Of a stretch of DNA of 64,000 nucleotides, positions 1-8,678 are shown piece by piece. Numbering within the stretch: the first letter of the stretch is position 1; the number at the start of each line of letters is the position of its first letter. The DNA lies in the NCBI GenBank assembly GCA_018242205.1, contig JAFECJ010000005.1, forward strand, positions 79,035 through 143,034, read 5' to 3'. The notes beneath the pieces were generated by a model. That model was given only the letters and a program-made list of their open reading frames with translations. It did not search any database and was not told where the DNA came from. The position numbers and the translations under genes were made by a program. Source of the DNA: Pseudomonadota bacterium. GTDB lineage: Bacteria; Pseudomonadota; Alphaproteobacteria; Rhizobiales; Xanthobacteraceae.

Positions 1-143
1 ATAACGTCCGCGAGACGCTCGGGCTCACCGATCGCGCCTACATCATCTATTCCGGCGAGGTCCTGATGGAGGGCCGGCCTGAGGATATCGTGAACAACCC
101 GGACGTCCGCCGGCTTTATCTGGGCGAAGAGTTCAGGATGTAG
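1..143 (+). CDS. lptB: LptB, LPS export ABC transporter ATPase (3' end only)
   Basis: Only the last 46 codons are in the window, in frame 3 from base 3 to the TAG at 141-143. The tail reads through RAYIIYSGEVLMEGRPEDIV and ends in RRLYLGEEFRM, the usual C-terminus of LptB, the cytoplasmic ATPase of the LptB2FG lipopolysaccharide exporter. The call also rests on context: in Rhizobiales lptB lies directly upstream of rpoN, hpf and ptsN, which follow here in that order. The Walker motifs lie outside the window. Confidence 0.9.
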   Translation, partial: NVRETLGLTDRAYIIYSGEVLMEGRPEDIVNNPDVRRLYLGEEFRM

Positions 144-285
144 CGGCCCCGGGCCGCGACAAGCCGCCCCAGCAGCCCAAAGTTTGGGCAATACCGCAGT
201 GCGGAATCCCGGCTTCCCCCGGGCGATAAACTCGTATACGCTGAGAAGCAAGAATCGGACCAGTTTCCGCCGGGAAACCCCATCA

Positions 286-1815
286 ATGGCGCTGTCTCAA
301 CGTTTAGAGTTTCGCCAGACCCAAGCCCTGGTGATGACGCCGCAGCTGATGCAAGCCATCAAGCTGCTGCAGCTCTCCAGCCTTGACCTCGCGGCTTATG
401 TCGAGACCGAGCTCGAGAAGAACCCGTTACTCGAGCGCGGCGCCGACGACGATGGGCCGCTGCCCGGCACCGAATCCGAGGCCGCCGGCGAGGCGAGCTT
501 CGATAGCGCCGCAGAGACGCCCCAGGACTGGATCAGCGCCGACCTGGAGACCAGCCGCTCGTCGATCGAGCAGGGCCTCGGCACCGAACTCGAAAACGTA
601 TTTCCCGACGACGGCGGTGAGAAATCGGCGCCCGCCGAGACACCGCCGCCGGCCTATTCAGAATGGTCGGGCGCCGGCAGCGGCGGCACCGACGGCGACT
701 ACAATCTCGAAGCCTTTGTCTCGGCCGAGGCCACGCTGGCCGAACATCTGTCCGAGCAGATGGCACTCGCGATCAGTAATCCGCAGCGGCGGATGATCGC
801 GCAGTACCTGATCGATATGGTGGACGAGACCGGTTATCTCATCGGCGAACTCGAGGCGGTAGCCGAGAAACTCGGTTGCACCCAGGCCGATGTCGAAGCC
901 GTCCTCGCGGTTCTGCAGACGCTCGATCCGCCCGGTGTCTTTGCCCGCAACCTTACCGAATGCCTGTCGCTGCAATTGAAGGAGCGCGATCGCTTCGATC
1001 CGGCCATGCGGTCGCTGGTCGAAAACCTGCCGCTGCTGGCCAAGCGCGATCTCGCCGCGCTACGCCGCATCTGCGGTGTCGACGACGAGGATCTCGCCGA
1101 CATGATCGCCGAGATCCGCAATCTCAACCCCAAGCCCGGCCTGGCCTTCGGTTCGACATTGGTGCAGCCGATCGTTCCCGATGTCTTTGTGCGGGCCGCG
1201 CCCGATGGCACCTGGCAGGTCGAACTGAATTCCGACACGCTGCCGAAAGTGCTGATCAGCCAAAAATATCACGCTCAGGTGTCGAAGACGGCGCGCAGCG
1301 ACAAGGACAAGACTTATCTCGCCGACTGCCTGCAGACCGCGACCTGGCTGGTGCGCGCGCTCGATCAGCGCGCCAAGACGATCCTCAAAGTGTCGAGCGA
1401 GATCGTCCGTCAGCAGGACGGCTTCTTCGTCAAGGGCGTCCAGCATCTGCGACCGCTCAATCTGAAGACTGTCGCCGATGCGATCGGCATGCACGAGTCG
1501 ACCGTTTCGCGCGTCACCGCCAACAAATACATGGCGACGCCGCGCGGCATCTTCGAATTGAAATACTTTTTCACCTCGTCGATCGCGTCCGCCGATGGCG
1601 GCGAAGCGCATTCGGCCGAAGCGGTGCGTCACCGCATCCGTTCGCTGATCGACGCAGAATGTGCCAGCGACGTTTTGTCCGACGACACCATTGTCGATAA
1701 ATTGCGCGGTGCGGGAATCGATATCGCACGACGCACGGTCGCCAAGTACCGAGAAGCCATGCGGATTCCGTCATCGGTGCAGCGGCGGCGCGAAAAACAG
1801 GCGGCAAATGCATGA
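286..1815 (+). CDS. rpoN: RNA polymerase sigma-54 factor RpoN
   Basis: Alternative sigma factor that directs core RNA polymerase to -24/-12 promoters and needs AAA+ activators; it controls nitrogen and related genes. From the ATG at 286 the product is 509 residues, the normal family length. The N-terminus (MALSQRLEFRQTQALVMTPQ) is the glutamine-rich activator-interacting region I. An acidic region II follows, then the core-binding region, and near the C-terminus the RpoN box ARRTVAKYRE. An in-frame TTG start at 184 would add 34 residues with no family support, so 286 is preferred. It precedes hpf and ptsN, as is usual in alphaproteobacteria. Confidence 0.97.
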   Translation: MALSQRLEFRQTQALVMTPQLMQAIKLLQLSSLDLAAYVETELEKNPLLERGADDDGPLPGTESEAAGEASFDSAAETPQDWISADLETSRSSIEQGLGTELENVFPDDGGEKSAPAETPPPAYSEWSGAGSGGTDGDYNLEAFVSAEATLAEHLSEQMALAISNPQRRMIAQYLIDMVDETGYLIGELEAVAEKLGCTQADVEAVLAVLQTLDPPGVFARNLTECLSLQLKERDRFDPAMRSLVENLPLLAKRDLAALRRICGVDDEDLADMIAEIRNLNPKPGLAFGSTLVQPIVPDVFVRAAPDGTWQVELNSDTLPKVLISQKYHAQVSKTARSDKDKTYLADCLQTATWLVRALDQRAKTILKVSSEIVRQQDGFFVKGVQHLRPLNLKTVADAIGMHESTVSRVTANKYMATPRGIFELKYFFTSSIASADGGEAHSAEAVRHRIRSLIDAECASDVLSDDTIVDKLRGAGIDIARRTVAKYREAMRIPSSVQRRREKQAANA

Positions 1816-1887
1816 TTGTGGCGGCGTTGCAGCGTGCTTACCGAATGGTCAAGCCCGATCACACATTCGGGATAACAGGATCAGGCA

Positions 1888-1920
1888 TTGACCTCTGGAA
1901 CGATTTCCACATGATATGAT
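1888..1920 (+). promoter_or_regulatory. Possible sigma-70-type promoter for hpf
   Basis: The rpoN-hpf gap holds TTGACC at 1888-1893 and overlapping -10-like hexamers (TGATAT at 1912, TATGAT at 1915), giving spacings of 18 or 21 bp. The stretch is AT-rich compared with its surroundings and lies 64 bp ahead of the hpf start. This rests only on a consensus match by eye. Confidence 0.35.
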
Positions 1921-1983
1921 TAGTTGCCGGGAATGAACGGCGTCGCCAGGCGCCGGCCGATAGACTGACAAGGAGGCCGCCAA

Positions 1984-2295
1984 ATGCCTTTACGCGTCTC
2001 GGGGAAAAACATCAGCATCGGCGCTTCGCTGCAACAACGCATCACGGACCGGGTCGAAGAGGCGACGTCGAAATATTTTCGCGGCGGCTATTCGGGCCAC
2101 GCTACCATCGGCCGGGACGGCTTTGGATTTCGCACCGAATGTGTGCTGCATCTGGACTCGGGTGCCTCGCTGGAGGCTGAGGGGTCATCAACCGACGCGT
2201 ACGAAAGCGCCGATCAAGCGGCCACCAATATCGAGAAACGGTTGCGTCGCTACAAGCGCCGGCGAAAGGATAATCAGGCCCGGCGTGGCGGTTGA
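1984..2295 (+). CDS. hpf: Ribosome hibernation factor HPF/RaiA family, short form
   Basis: Binds the 30S decoding region during slow growth and helps form inactive ribosome dimers. A very strong Shine-Dalgarno sequence (AAGGAGG at 1971-1977) precedes the ATG. The 103 residues cover the beta-alpha-beta-beta-beta-alpha S30AE fold, from MPLRVSGKN to the basic helix IEKRLRRYKRRRKDNQ, and then stop. Rhizobial homologues upstream of ptsN are normally long HPFs of about 190-200 residues with a C-terminal dimerisation domain. That domain is absent here, and the 132 bp before ptsN is too short to hold it in any frame. It is probably still a working short HPF, but a truncation is possible. Confidence 0.85.
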   Translation: MPLRVSGKNISIGASLQQRITDRVEEATSKYFRGGYSGHATIGRDGFGFRTECVLHLDSGASLEAEGSSTDAYESADQAATNIEKRLRRYKRRRKDNQARRGG

Positions 2296-2305
2296 AATGG
2301 CAAAG

Positions 2306-2323
2306 GCTGCAATAAATTGCAGC
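2306..2323. promoter_or_regulatory. Perfect palindrome after hpf
   Basis: GCTGCAAT and ATTGCAGC flank a central AA, a perfect 8+8 bp inverted repeat eleven bases after the hpf stop codon. There is no T-run behind it, so it does not look like an intrinsic terminator. It could be a protein-binding operator for ptsN or an mRNA 3' stabiliser. No family assignment is possible. Confidence 0.45.
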
Positions 2324-2358
2324 AATTACGGCCACTTAGGACCCATTGACGGCGCCTT

Positions 2359-2376
2359 GGACCATCCCTATGGTCC
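2359..2376. promoter_or_regulatory. Second inverted repeat in the hpf-ptsN gap
   Basis: GGACCAT (2359-2365) and ATGGTCC (2370-2376) form a perfect 7-bp stem with a CCCT loop, 51 bp before the ptsN start. It may be part of the ptsN leader or an operator. There is no U-tract. Confidence 0.4.
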
Positions 2377-2427
2377 GCGGCCTTCACCCCTCAAACAACA
2401 GCTCGCCGCCATTTCCGTTATCCGGAC

Positions 2428-2895
2428 ATGCCCATGACGCTTACCGATCTCATCGCGCCGGCCGCGATCATTCCGGCGCTGAAGGTCAACGGCAAGAAGC
2501 AGGCACTTCAGGAACTTGCCGCGCGTGCTGCCGAACTGACCGGGCAGAGCGAGCGCGCGATTCTCGAGATCCTGCTTCAGCGCGAAAAGCTCGGCTCGAC
2601 TGCTGTTGGCAATGGCATCGCCATTCCGCACGGCAAGTTGCCGAAAATCGGTCGGCTGTTTGGATTGTTCGCGCGGCTCGAGCGGCCGATCGACTTTGAT
2701 GCGCTGGATTCGCAACCGGTCGATTTGATCTTCCTGTTGCTCGCGCCGGAAGCGGCGGGCGCCGATCATCTCAAGGCGCTGGCGCGCGTGGCGCGCATGC
2801 TGCGCGATCCGGAGGTCGCGCGCAAACTGCGTGAATCGAGCGACACCGACGCGCTCTACGCCGTACTGGCGATGCCGCAGAGCAGCGCGGCATAA
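2428..2895 (+). CDS. ptsN: PTS IIA-like nitrogen regulatory protein PtsN (EIIA-Ntr)
   Basis: Phosphoacceptor of the PTS-Ntr chain (EI-Ntr, NPr, EIIA-Ntr) that signals nitrogen and carbon state and does not transport sugar. The 155-residue product is normal in length. The phosphorylated histidine is His68 in GNGIAIPHGK, and the fold continues through the DLIFLLLAPE strand. Two close ATGs (2428 and 2434) are possible starts; neither has a strong ribosome-binding site. It closes the conserved lptB-rpoN-hpf-ptsN order, with a hairpin-rich repeat region behind it. Confidence 0.95.
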   Translation: MPMTLTDLIAPAAIIPALKVNGKKQALQELAARAAELTGQSERAILEILLQREKLGSTAVGNGIAIPHGKLPKIGRLFGLFARLERPIDFDALDSQPVDLIFLLLAPEAAGADHLKALARVARMLRDPEVARKLRESSDTDALYAVLAMPQSSAA

Positions 2896-2904
2896 ACGAA
2901 CGGC

Positions 2905-3022
2905 GTCGTCCCCGCGCAGGCGTGCATGCCGTGACATCCAGGTTAAAATACGCAAGGCGCGGCTATTAGGCCGCGCCTCATTGATTCAGCCAATATGGGT
3001 CCCCGCGTTCGCGGGGACGACA
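2905..3022. repeat. Intergenic hairpin repeat, copy 1
   Basis: The ptsN to DUF1150 gap contains three GC-rich inverted repeats: a loose CGTCGTCCCCGCG element at 2905, AGGCGCGG/CCGCGCCT at 2955-2978, and GTCCCCGCG-TT-CGCGGGGAC at 2999-3018. The style (GTCCCCGCG...CGCGGGGAC followed by GAC) matches the short extragenic palindromes found at other gaps in this window. No T-run is present. It lies between two convergent genes and may also stop transcription or protect 3' ends. Confidence 0.65.
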
Positions 3023-3040
3023 ATGCATGACGCCTTGTCG

Positions 3041-3319
3041 TCAATGCACGCTGACGGCTTCGAGCTCGTTGCTCCAGGCGCTGGCGATCGCGGACTCCCG
3101 GGTGTCGGTGAGCATAATCGGCGTCCCGTCGGCGGCGTGCAGCGCGAACAACGTCAATCCCGGCGCGATCTGCGGTGCCTGCGGAAACATGCTTGCCACA
3201 TCCTCCGAGCGGACTTGCTTGACGTAAGCCAGCCGTCCATCGCCGAGATGCGCAAGCGCATCCTGCGTGATCACCGGATTGGTCGCGGTATTCGTGCCAG
3301 TCTGCTTGTTCTCAGTCAT
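3041..3319 (-). CDS. DUF1150 family protein downstream of hsp20
   Basis: Small acidic protein of 92 residues containing the DUF1150 core (a VITQDALAHLGDGRLAYVKQV segment followed by APGLTLFALHAADGTPIML). Function is unknown. In Rhizobiales this family is regularly encoded just after an Hsp20 gene, as here with a 95-bp gap, so it is probably co-transcribed in the heat-shock operon. No signal peptide or membrane segment is visible. Confidence 0.85.
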   Translation of the reverse strand: MTENKQTGTNTATNPVITQDALAHLGDGRLAYVKQVRSEDVASMFPQAPQIAPGLTLFALHAADGTPIMLTDTRESAIASAWSNELEAVSVH

Positions 3320-3414
3320 GGCCCTCGATCCTTTCTCTAGAACGCTTAACGCGGTCGAGTCCTTGTTCGTTGCTTCAAAGTTCCGTCATTCCAGCCGCCG
3401 TGTTTCGCGGCAAT

Positions 3415-3840
3415 CTATTCCAGGTCGTTGATGGCGATCGACCGGATGACCCGTTCCGGCTGCGGCCGAACCAGATCAACCGACAGCAAGCCGTGCTTCA
3501 GATCGGCTCCCATCACCTCCATGCCGTCGGCCAGCACGAAGGTGCGCTGGAACTGGCGCGCGGCGATGCCGCGGTGAAGATAATGGCGGCTCTTGTCGTC
3601 CTGCTGCCGCCCGCGGATCGCGAGCTGGTTCTCCTCGACGGACACGTCGAGTTGATCGCGCGTGAACCCGGCAACCGCTAACGTGATGCGCAAGCGCTCC
3701 GGCTTGTCGTCATCGCGAGGCAGCCGCTCGATATTGTAGGGCGGGTAGCCATCGGACCCCTTGGCGACACGGTCGAGCACGCGCTCGATTTCGTCGAACC
3801 CAAGCAGGAACGGGCTGGATAGTGACGGCACTCGTGACAT
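3415..3840 (-). CDS. Small heat-shock protein, Hsp20/alpha-crystallin family
   Basis: ATP-independent holdase that binds unfolding proteins. The 141-residue product has a short N-terminal arm, an alpha-crystallin domain (about 35-125) with the VSVEENQLAIRGRQ and GIAARQFQRTF strands, and a C-terminal RVIRSIAI extension containing an I-x-I anchor. The ATG at 3840 is chosen because the longer upstream extension is low-complexity leader sequence with no family match. It heads a two-gene operon with DUF1150. The leader contains a sigma-32-like promoter and a possible RNA thermometer. Confidence 0.93.
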   Translation of the reverse strand: MSRVPSLSSPFLLGFDEIERVLDRVAKGSDGYPPYNIERLPRDDDKPERLRITLAVAGFTRDQLDVSVEENQLAIRGRQQDDKSRHYLHRGIAARQFQRTFVLADGMEVMGADLKHGLLSVDLVRPQPERVIRSIAINDLE

Positions 3841-3846
3841 AGTCCC

Positions 3847-3871
3847 AAAGTCCTCGCTGTGAAGCGACTTT
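3847..3871 (-). promoter_or_regulatory. Candidate ROSE-like RNA thermometer in the hsp20 leader
   Basis: On the mRNA strand, AAAGU-CGCU, a UCAC loop, then AGCG-(AGG)-ACUUU can fold into one hairpin. The presumed Shine-Dalgarno GAGG (3852-3855 on the complement) sits inside it, 11 nt from the AUG. The opposite arm contains UCGCU, which fits the U(U/C)GCU signature known from ROSE thermometers of rhizobial small heat-shock genes. The leader length of about 117 nt also fits. Folding was judged by eye only. Confidence 0.5.
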
Positions 3872-3963
3872 GTCGAGGCCCCTTGCGGGCACCCCTCCCG
3901 GACCTCAGGAACGCCCCGGATCCGGCTTCGAAGTCGGTCGGCAACCGCCGCCCGGCATGGCAT

Positions 3964-3994
3964 TAATATGGGCAGGGCCGGTTAAAGGTTCAAG
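3964..3994 (-). promoter_or_regulatory. Sigma-32 (RpoH)-type promoter for hsp20
   Basis: On the minus strand CTTGAA (3989-3994) is followed, with CTTG-N18 spacing, by CCCATATTA (3964-3972). This closely matches the alphaproteobacterial RpoH consensus CTTG-N17/18-CCCATnT. It would start transcription near 3957 and give a leader of about 117 nt ahead of the hsp20 ATG. Confidence 0.75.
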
Positions 3995-4048
3995 AACAGC
4001 CGATTTTGGCTCTCGGCGGTCACCCGGCGCCGGCAATCGAGGAAACGT

Positions 4049-5161
4049 ATGCCAAACCCATCCGAAGGACCGGCTTTAACCATCCGCGCCGTCAAGGCGA
4101 CCCCGGTCGAGGTGCCGCTCAATTTCGTCCTCGGCACCAGCCAGCAGGCCATGCGCCAAGTTCAGCTCCTGCTGGTCGACGTCGAGACCGAGGAGGGCAT
4201 TACCGGCCGCGCCTACCTGTTCGGCTATCTCCGGGCCGTGCCGCCGGCGATCATGAGTATCCTCGGCGAGATCGAGGCCCTGACCAAAGGGGAGCGCGCC
4301 AACCCGACGGCGCTGTTTGCGCGGCTCAACAAGCGCTTCACCCTGATCGGCGTCCAGGGCATCGTGCGCATGGCGATCGCCGGTTTCGATACGGCGCTGT
4401 GGGATGCGGTCGCCATCGCCATGGGCAAGCCGCTGGCGACCCTGCTGGGCGCCGATCTCAAGCCGGTGCTGGCCTACAACAGTTGCGGCCTCGGCATCAA
4501 AGACGATCTCGGCGAACTGGCGGCCGAGGCCGAGACACTGCTGGCGATGGGCGGTTTCCGCGCCGTCAAATTGCGGCTCGGCTATCCGACCTTGCAGGGC
4601 GACATCGCCGCGGTGCGGGCGGTGAAAAAGCGCATCGGCGACGATGTTGCGTTGATGGTCGACTACAACCAGGCGCTATCGCTTCAGGATGCGCTGGCGC
4701 GTGGTCGCGCATTGGATGAGGAAGGCATCACCTGGCTGGAAGAGCCGATCCGTCATGACGATTATGCCGGCGAAGCCCGGCTCGCCCGCGAACTCAAGGT
4801 GCCGGTGCAGATCGGCGAGAATTTCTCGCTGCCGGCCAACATGCAATTCGCCATCGCGCAGGGCGCGGCCGACTACGTAATGCCCGATCTCGAACGCATC
4901 GGCGGCGTCACCGGCTGGCTGCAAGCCGCGGCCATCGCCGCCGAGGCCAAGGTGCCGATGTCGTCGCACCTGTTTCCCGAGGTCAGCGCGCATCTCCTGG
5001 CCGCGACGCCGACGCGGCATTATCTAGAATATGTCGACTGGGCCAACGTGCTGTTGCAGGACACGCTTCAAATCGAGAATGGGCACGCCATCATTCCGCA
5101 GCGGCCCGGCAACGGCATGACGTGGAATCCGGAGGCCGTCGAGCGTTACCGGCTGCGTTGA
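4049..5161 (+). CDS. Enolase-superfamily enzyme, mandelate racemase/muconate lactonizing type
   Basis: The 370-residue protein has the N-terminal capping domain and a (beta/alpha)7-beta barrel. The barrel carries the family's catalytic pattern in order: VKLRLG (K-x-R base motif), metal ligands in MVDYNQ, LEEPI and IGENF, then PDLERIGG and the histidine of SSHLFPEV. These place it in the mandelate racemase subgroup, which abstracts the alpha-proton of a carboxylate substrate. The actual substrate cannot be read from the sequence; a sugar acid or aromatic hydroxy acid is possible. GAGGAAA precedes the ATG. It is divergent from hsp20. Confidence 0.9.
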   Translation: MPNPSEGPALTIRAVKATPVEVPLNFVLGTSQQAMRQVQLLLVDVETEEGITGRAYLFGYLRAVPPAIMSILGEIEALTKGERANPTALFARLNKRFTLIGVQGIVRMAIAGFDTALWDAVAIAMGKPLATLLGADLKPVLAYNSCGLGIKDDLGELAAEAETLLAMGGFRAVKLRLGYPTLQGDIAAVRAVKKRIGDDVALMVDYNQALSLQDALARGRALDEEGITWLEEPIRHDDYAGEARLARELKVPVQIGENFSLPANMQFAIAQGAADYVMPDLERIGGVTGWLQAAAIAAEAKVPMSSHLFPEVSAHLLAATPTRHYLEYVDWANVLLQDTLQIENGHAIIPQRPGNGMTWNPEAVERYRLR

Positions 5162-5253
5162 ACGAGGCGGTTGGCCGATCTTCTTTGCTTAATGCTCAGG
5201 TTGTTTGTTTCGCGTGGACGTGTTTGTAATTCGTCCGCGGTCGACGGCTGCCG

Positions 5254-5284
5254 TTAAACATCCGATTTAACGAATTTCCGTTAA
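5254..5284 (+). promoter_or_regulatory. TTAA-rich region ahead of the SleB-type hydrolase
   Basis: Three TTAA tetramers at 5254, 5267 and 5281 are spaced by 9 and 10 bp, and a fourth lies at 5309. CtrA boxes in alphaproteobacteria are TTAA-N7-TTAA, so these are near but not exact matches. The 5162-5419 gap is otherwise AT-rich and without genes, as expected for a promoter region. Confidence 0.3.
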
Positions 5285-5419
5285 AAACACGCCGCGCGGC
5301 CGACGAAATTAATCATGCCTGTTTGCCTTCTTTGGCTAAAATTTTCCTAACATCCGCGCGGTTCCGTTTTCCAAAGCTATGATCGCTCCGTTCGACCGAA
5401 CCAGTCAGCGGAGCGTCCC

Positions 5420-6718
5420 GTGTTAACGCGCAGCATCGACCCCGAAGCTTTCGGCCCGACTTTCGAAGAAAAGATCTTCGTCATCGGCAAGCGGATCTGC
5501 ATCGTGTCCGCCGTCGCCGCGCTTTCCATCAGTGCGCTCGATCTCGTCAATGCGAGTGCGGTGACGACAATTGCGGCCGCGTTGCATGAGGGCCGCCTGC
5601 ACTACAACGAAGTGCCGAACCGTCTGCTCGCGGGCATCCACGAAATCTCGGTTTATCCCGATCGCACCTCGGTCGTCGTCGCCATTCCGCGCGATGGCAT
5701 CGCCAACCTGCCGAAGGTTGCGGCGTTGTCGCGTCCGGCCGCGAAACTCTACGACGCCGCACAACCGGCGCCGGCAAAGCCCGCGTCGCGCGCGCCGGTC
5801 CAGGCGGCGGCTCCGGTCGTCAAGAACAGTCCCGTTGTCGCCAAGCTGGCGGATAGTCTCCACGACGATGCGGTCGAGCTCGCGATGCTGCCGCCGGCCG
5901 ACAGTCAGCGGCCGGCTCACTACGCGCTGGCGTCATTGCCGGCGTCGATGCAGATCACGCCGATGCCGGCAGTTGCGACAAGCGGTGACGCCAAGGCCGA
6001 AGCGGGCGTTGCCGCCAAGCCGGCGCTGCTGCAGGCGACCGACGCCAATGCTGCGCCGGTACAGCTCGCCAGCCTTGATACCGGCTCATTGCCATCCGTC
6101 GTCGCCGCGCCGGCGACTCAGATCACATTGCCGCCGCTGAACATGGTGCCGATGCCGATCGCGGCGCCGGGCGTGCCGCCGCCGTCGCCGGCGCAGCGCC
6201 TCAAGCTCGAGGGCAAGGAATACGCCAAGGCCGAACGCTGCCTCGCCAACGCGATTTACTGGGAAGCGCGTAGCGAACCGATCCGCGGCCAGATGGCAGT
6301 GGCGCAAGTGGTGATGAACCGCGTGTTTTCCGGATTCTATCCGAACGATGTCTGCTCCGTCGTCTATCAGAACGCGAGCCGCCATCTCGCCTGCCAGTTC
6401 ACCTTTGCCTGCGACGGCAAGCGTAAAGTGATCACCGAACGTGGCCATTGGGCGCGGGCCAACCGTATCGCCAAGCAGACGCTCGACGGCCTGATCTACG
6501 TTCCGGAAGTCGCCAAATCGACGCACTATCACGCGGCGTACGTACATCCGATCTGGACGCGGGAAATGCGGAAGATGGTCCGCTTCGGTCTGCACAGCTT
6601 CTATCGGCCCTATGCGTGGGGCAACGGCGCCGACGAGCCGGTGTGGGGCAAGACGGCGCTGGCCAAGACCGCACTGGCCAAGACCGCGCTGGCCAAGGCC
6701 GAGATAAAGAAGAAATAA
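5420..6718 (+). CDS. SleB-type cell-wall hydrolase with repeat tail
   Basis: Probable peptidoglycan hydrolase of the Hydrolase_2/SleB family. From the GTG at 5420 the 432 residues run: short cytoplasmic N-terminus, one hydrophobic segment (about 25-45), a long proline/alanine-rich linker, then the catalytic domain (about 270-405). The domain contains ANAIYWEARSEPIRGQMAVA with the conserved glutamates, and AAYVHPIWTREM. The tail is a lysine-rich repeat, KTALA three times and then KAEIKKK, encoded by 15-bp units at 6650-6694. It would act on the periplasmic face of the wall, anchored by the N-terminal helix. Its stop is 7 bp from the convergent amidohydrolase stop. Confidence 0.88.
   Translation: MLTRSIDPEAFGPTFEEKIFVIGKRICIVSAVAALSISALDLVNASAVTTIAAALHEGRLHYNEVPNRLLAGIHEISVYPDRTSVVVAIPRDGIANLPKVAALSRPAAKLYDAAQPAPAKPASRAPVQAAAPVVKNSPVVAKLADSLHDDAVELAMLPPADSQRPAHYALASLPASMQITPMPAVATSGDAKAEAGVAAKPALLQATDANAAPVQLASLDTGSLPSVVAAPATQITLPPLNMVPMPIAAPGVPPPSPAQRLKLEGKEYAKAERCLANAIYWEARSEPIRGQMAVAQVVMNRVFSGFYPNDVCSVVYQNASRHLACQFTFACDGKRKVITERGHWARANRIAKQTLDGLIYVPEVAKSTHYHAAYVHPIWTREMRKMVRFGLHSFYRPYAWGNGADEPVWGKTALAKTALAKTALAKAEIKKK
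6650..6694 (+). repeat. 15-bp coding tandem repeat (KTALA x3)
   Basis: Three in-frame 15-bp units of the form AAGAC-GCGCTGGCC encode KTALA at the C-terminus of the SleB-type hydrolase. They differ at only a few bases, so slippage or unequal exchange could change the copy number. Confidence 0.8.
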
Positions 6719-6725
6719 GCGCGGC

Positions 6726-7697
6726 CTAGATCTTCAGCTTCAACAGCTTGATCGCGTTTTCGCGGGCGATCTTGGCGCGTCGCGCGTCGTCAAGCGGCGC
6801 GCCTTCGAGCCATCGGCACGCCTGGCCGATGTCCTCGAACGGCCAGTCGATCGAAAACAGCAGGTGATCGTCGCCGACTTCGGCCAGACAATTGTCCAGT
6901 GCCGGTGTGTGGAAGTTGCCGGCGGTGGTCAGATAGAAATTGCGATGGAAATACGGCGCCACGCTGTGCTTGGCGGTGTAGCGGTGCGGCAGCTTCATCC
7001 AGCCGTTGCGGTTGTCGATGCGCCAGAGCAGCGCCGGAATGCCTTCGCCGAGGTGACCGAGAATGATCTTGAGCCGCGGATGGGCGTCGAACAGGCCCGA
7101 GCCGATCAGGCGCAGGGCGTGGACGGCGGTCTCGGCGGCAAAGGCCCAGTTCGGCCCCAACATCCAGGCGTGGTCCTGATATTGCGGGGCGTGCCCCGGC
7201 AGCGGATTGCGCGGGTGCAGGTAGAACGGCACGTCCAGGCGCTCGACGGTCGCCCAGAACGCCCGGTAGGCCGGCCCGTCGTAATAGGTGGCATTATCGA
7301 CGTTGCCGATCTGTGAGAAGCCGTTGACCAGCGCGCCGACGAAACCGAGCTCCTTGACGCAGCGCGTCAGTTCGAGCGCGGCAGCATCCGGATCCTGCAT
7401 CGGCAGTGCGGCAAAGCCGGCGAAACGGTCCGACCGCATGACGATGGCGTCAGCCAGCGCGTCATTGGCGCGGCGGGCCACCGCGATGGCGGTCGCGGCG
7501 TCGGGGATCGCCTGCACCGCCGGCGCATTCAGCGACATCACCATCATCGCGACGCCGTGTTCGTCCATGTCGGCGAGGCTGGCGTCGATATTGAGCAGGC
7601 GGCGCGACAATTCCGGCCACACCGGCGCAAAGGCGTTCGGCTCGCCGAGCGTAGCGTCGATGGCGAAGTGCTCTTCGAGCGCGACCTTGCCGTCCAT
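6726..7697 (-). CDS. Amidohydrolase-family decarboxylase, gamma-resorcylate decarboxylase-like
   Basis: Metal-dependent, non-oxidative decarboxylase of the ACMSD/amidohydrolase-2 family. The opening MDGKVALEEHF and later LNAPAVQAIP, FYLHPRNPLPG, LGHLGEG and FSIDWPFED are close to rhizobial gamma-resorcylate (2,6-dihydroxybenzoate) decarboxylase as I recall it. Likely metal and catalytic residues are Glu8, His10, His161, His215 and Asp284. The length of 323 residues is normal. It is the last gene of a leftward operon, 9 bp after the second transporter ATPase, so an aromatic carboxylate or a conjugate of one may be imported and decarboxylated. The substrate is inferred, not proven. Confidence 0.85.
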   Translation of the reverse strand: MDGKVALEEHFAIDATLGEPNAFAPVWPELSRRLLNIDASLADMDEHGVAMMVMSLNAPAVQAIPDAATAIAVARRANDALADAIVMRSDRFAGFAALPMQDPDAAALELTRCVKELGFVGALVNGFSQIGNVDNATYYDGPAYRAFWATVERLDVPFYLHPRNPLPGHAPQYQDHAWMLGPNWAFAAETAVHALRLIGSGLFDAHPRLKIILGHLGEGIPALLWRIDNRNGWMKLPHRYTAKHSVAPYFHRNFYLTTAGNFHTPALDNCLAEVGDDHLLFSIDWPFEDIGQACRWLEGAPLDDARRAKIARENAIKLLKLKI

Positions 7698-7706
7698 GTC
7701 CGTCCG

Positions 7707-8674
<968 letters not shown>

Positions 8675-8678
<4 letters not shown>

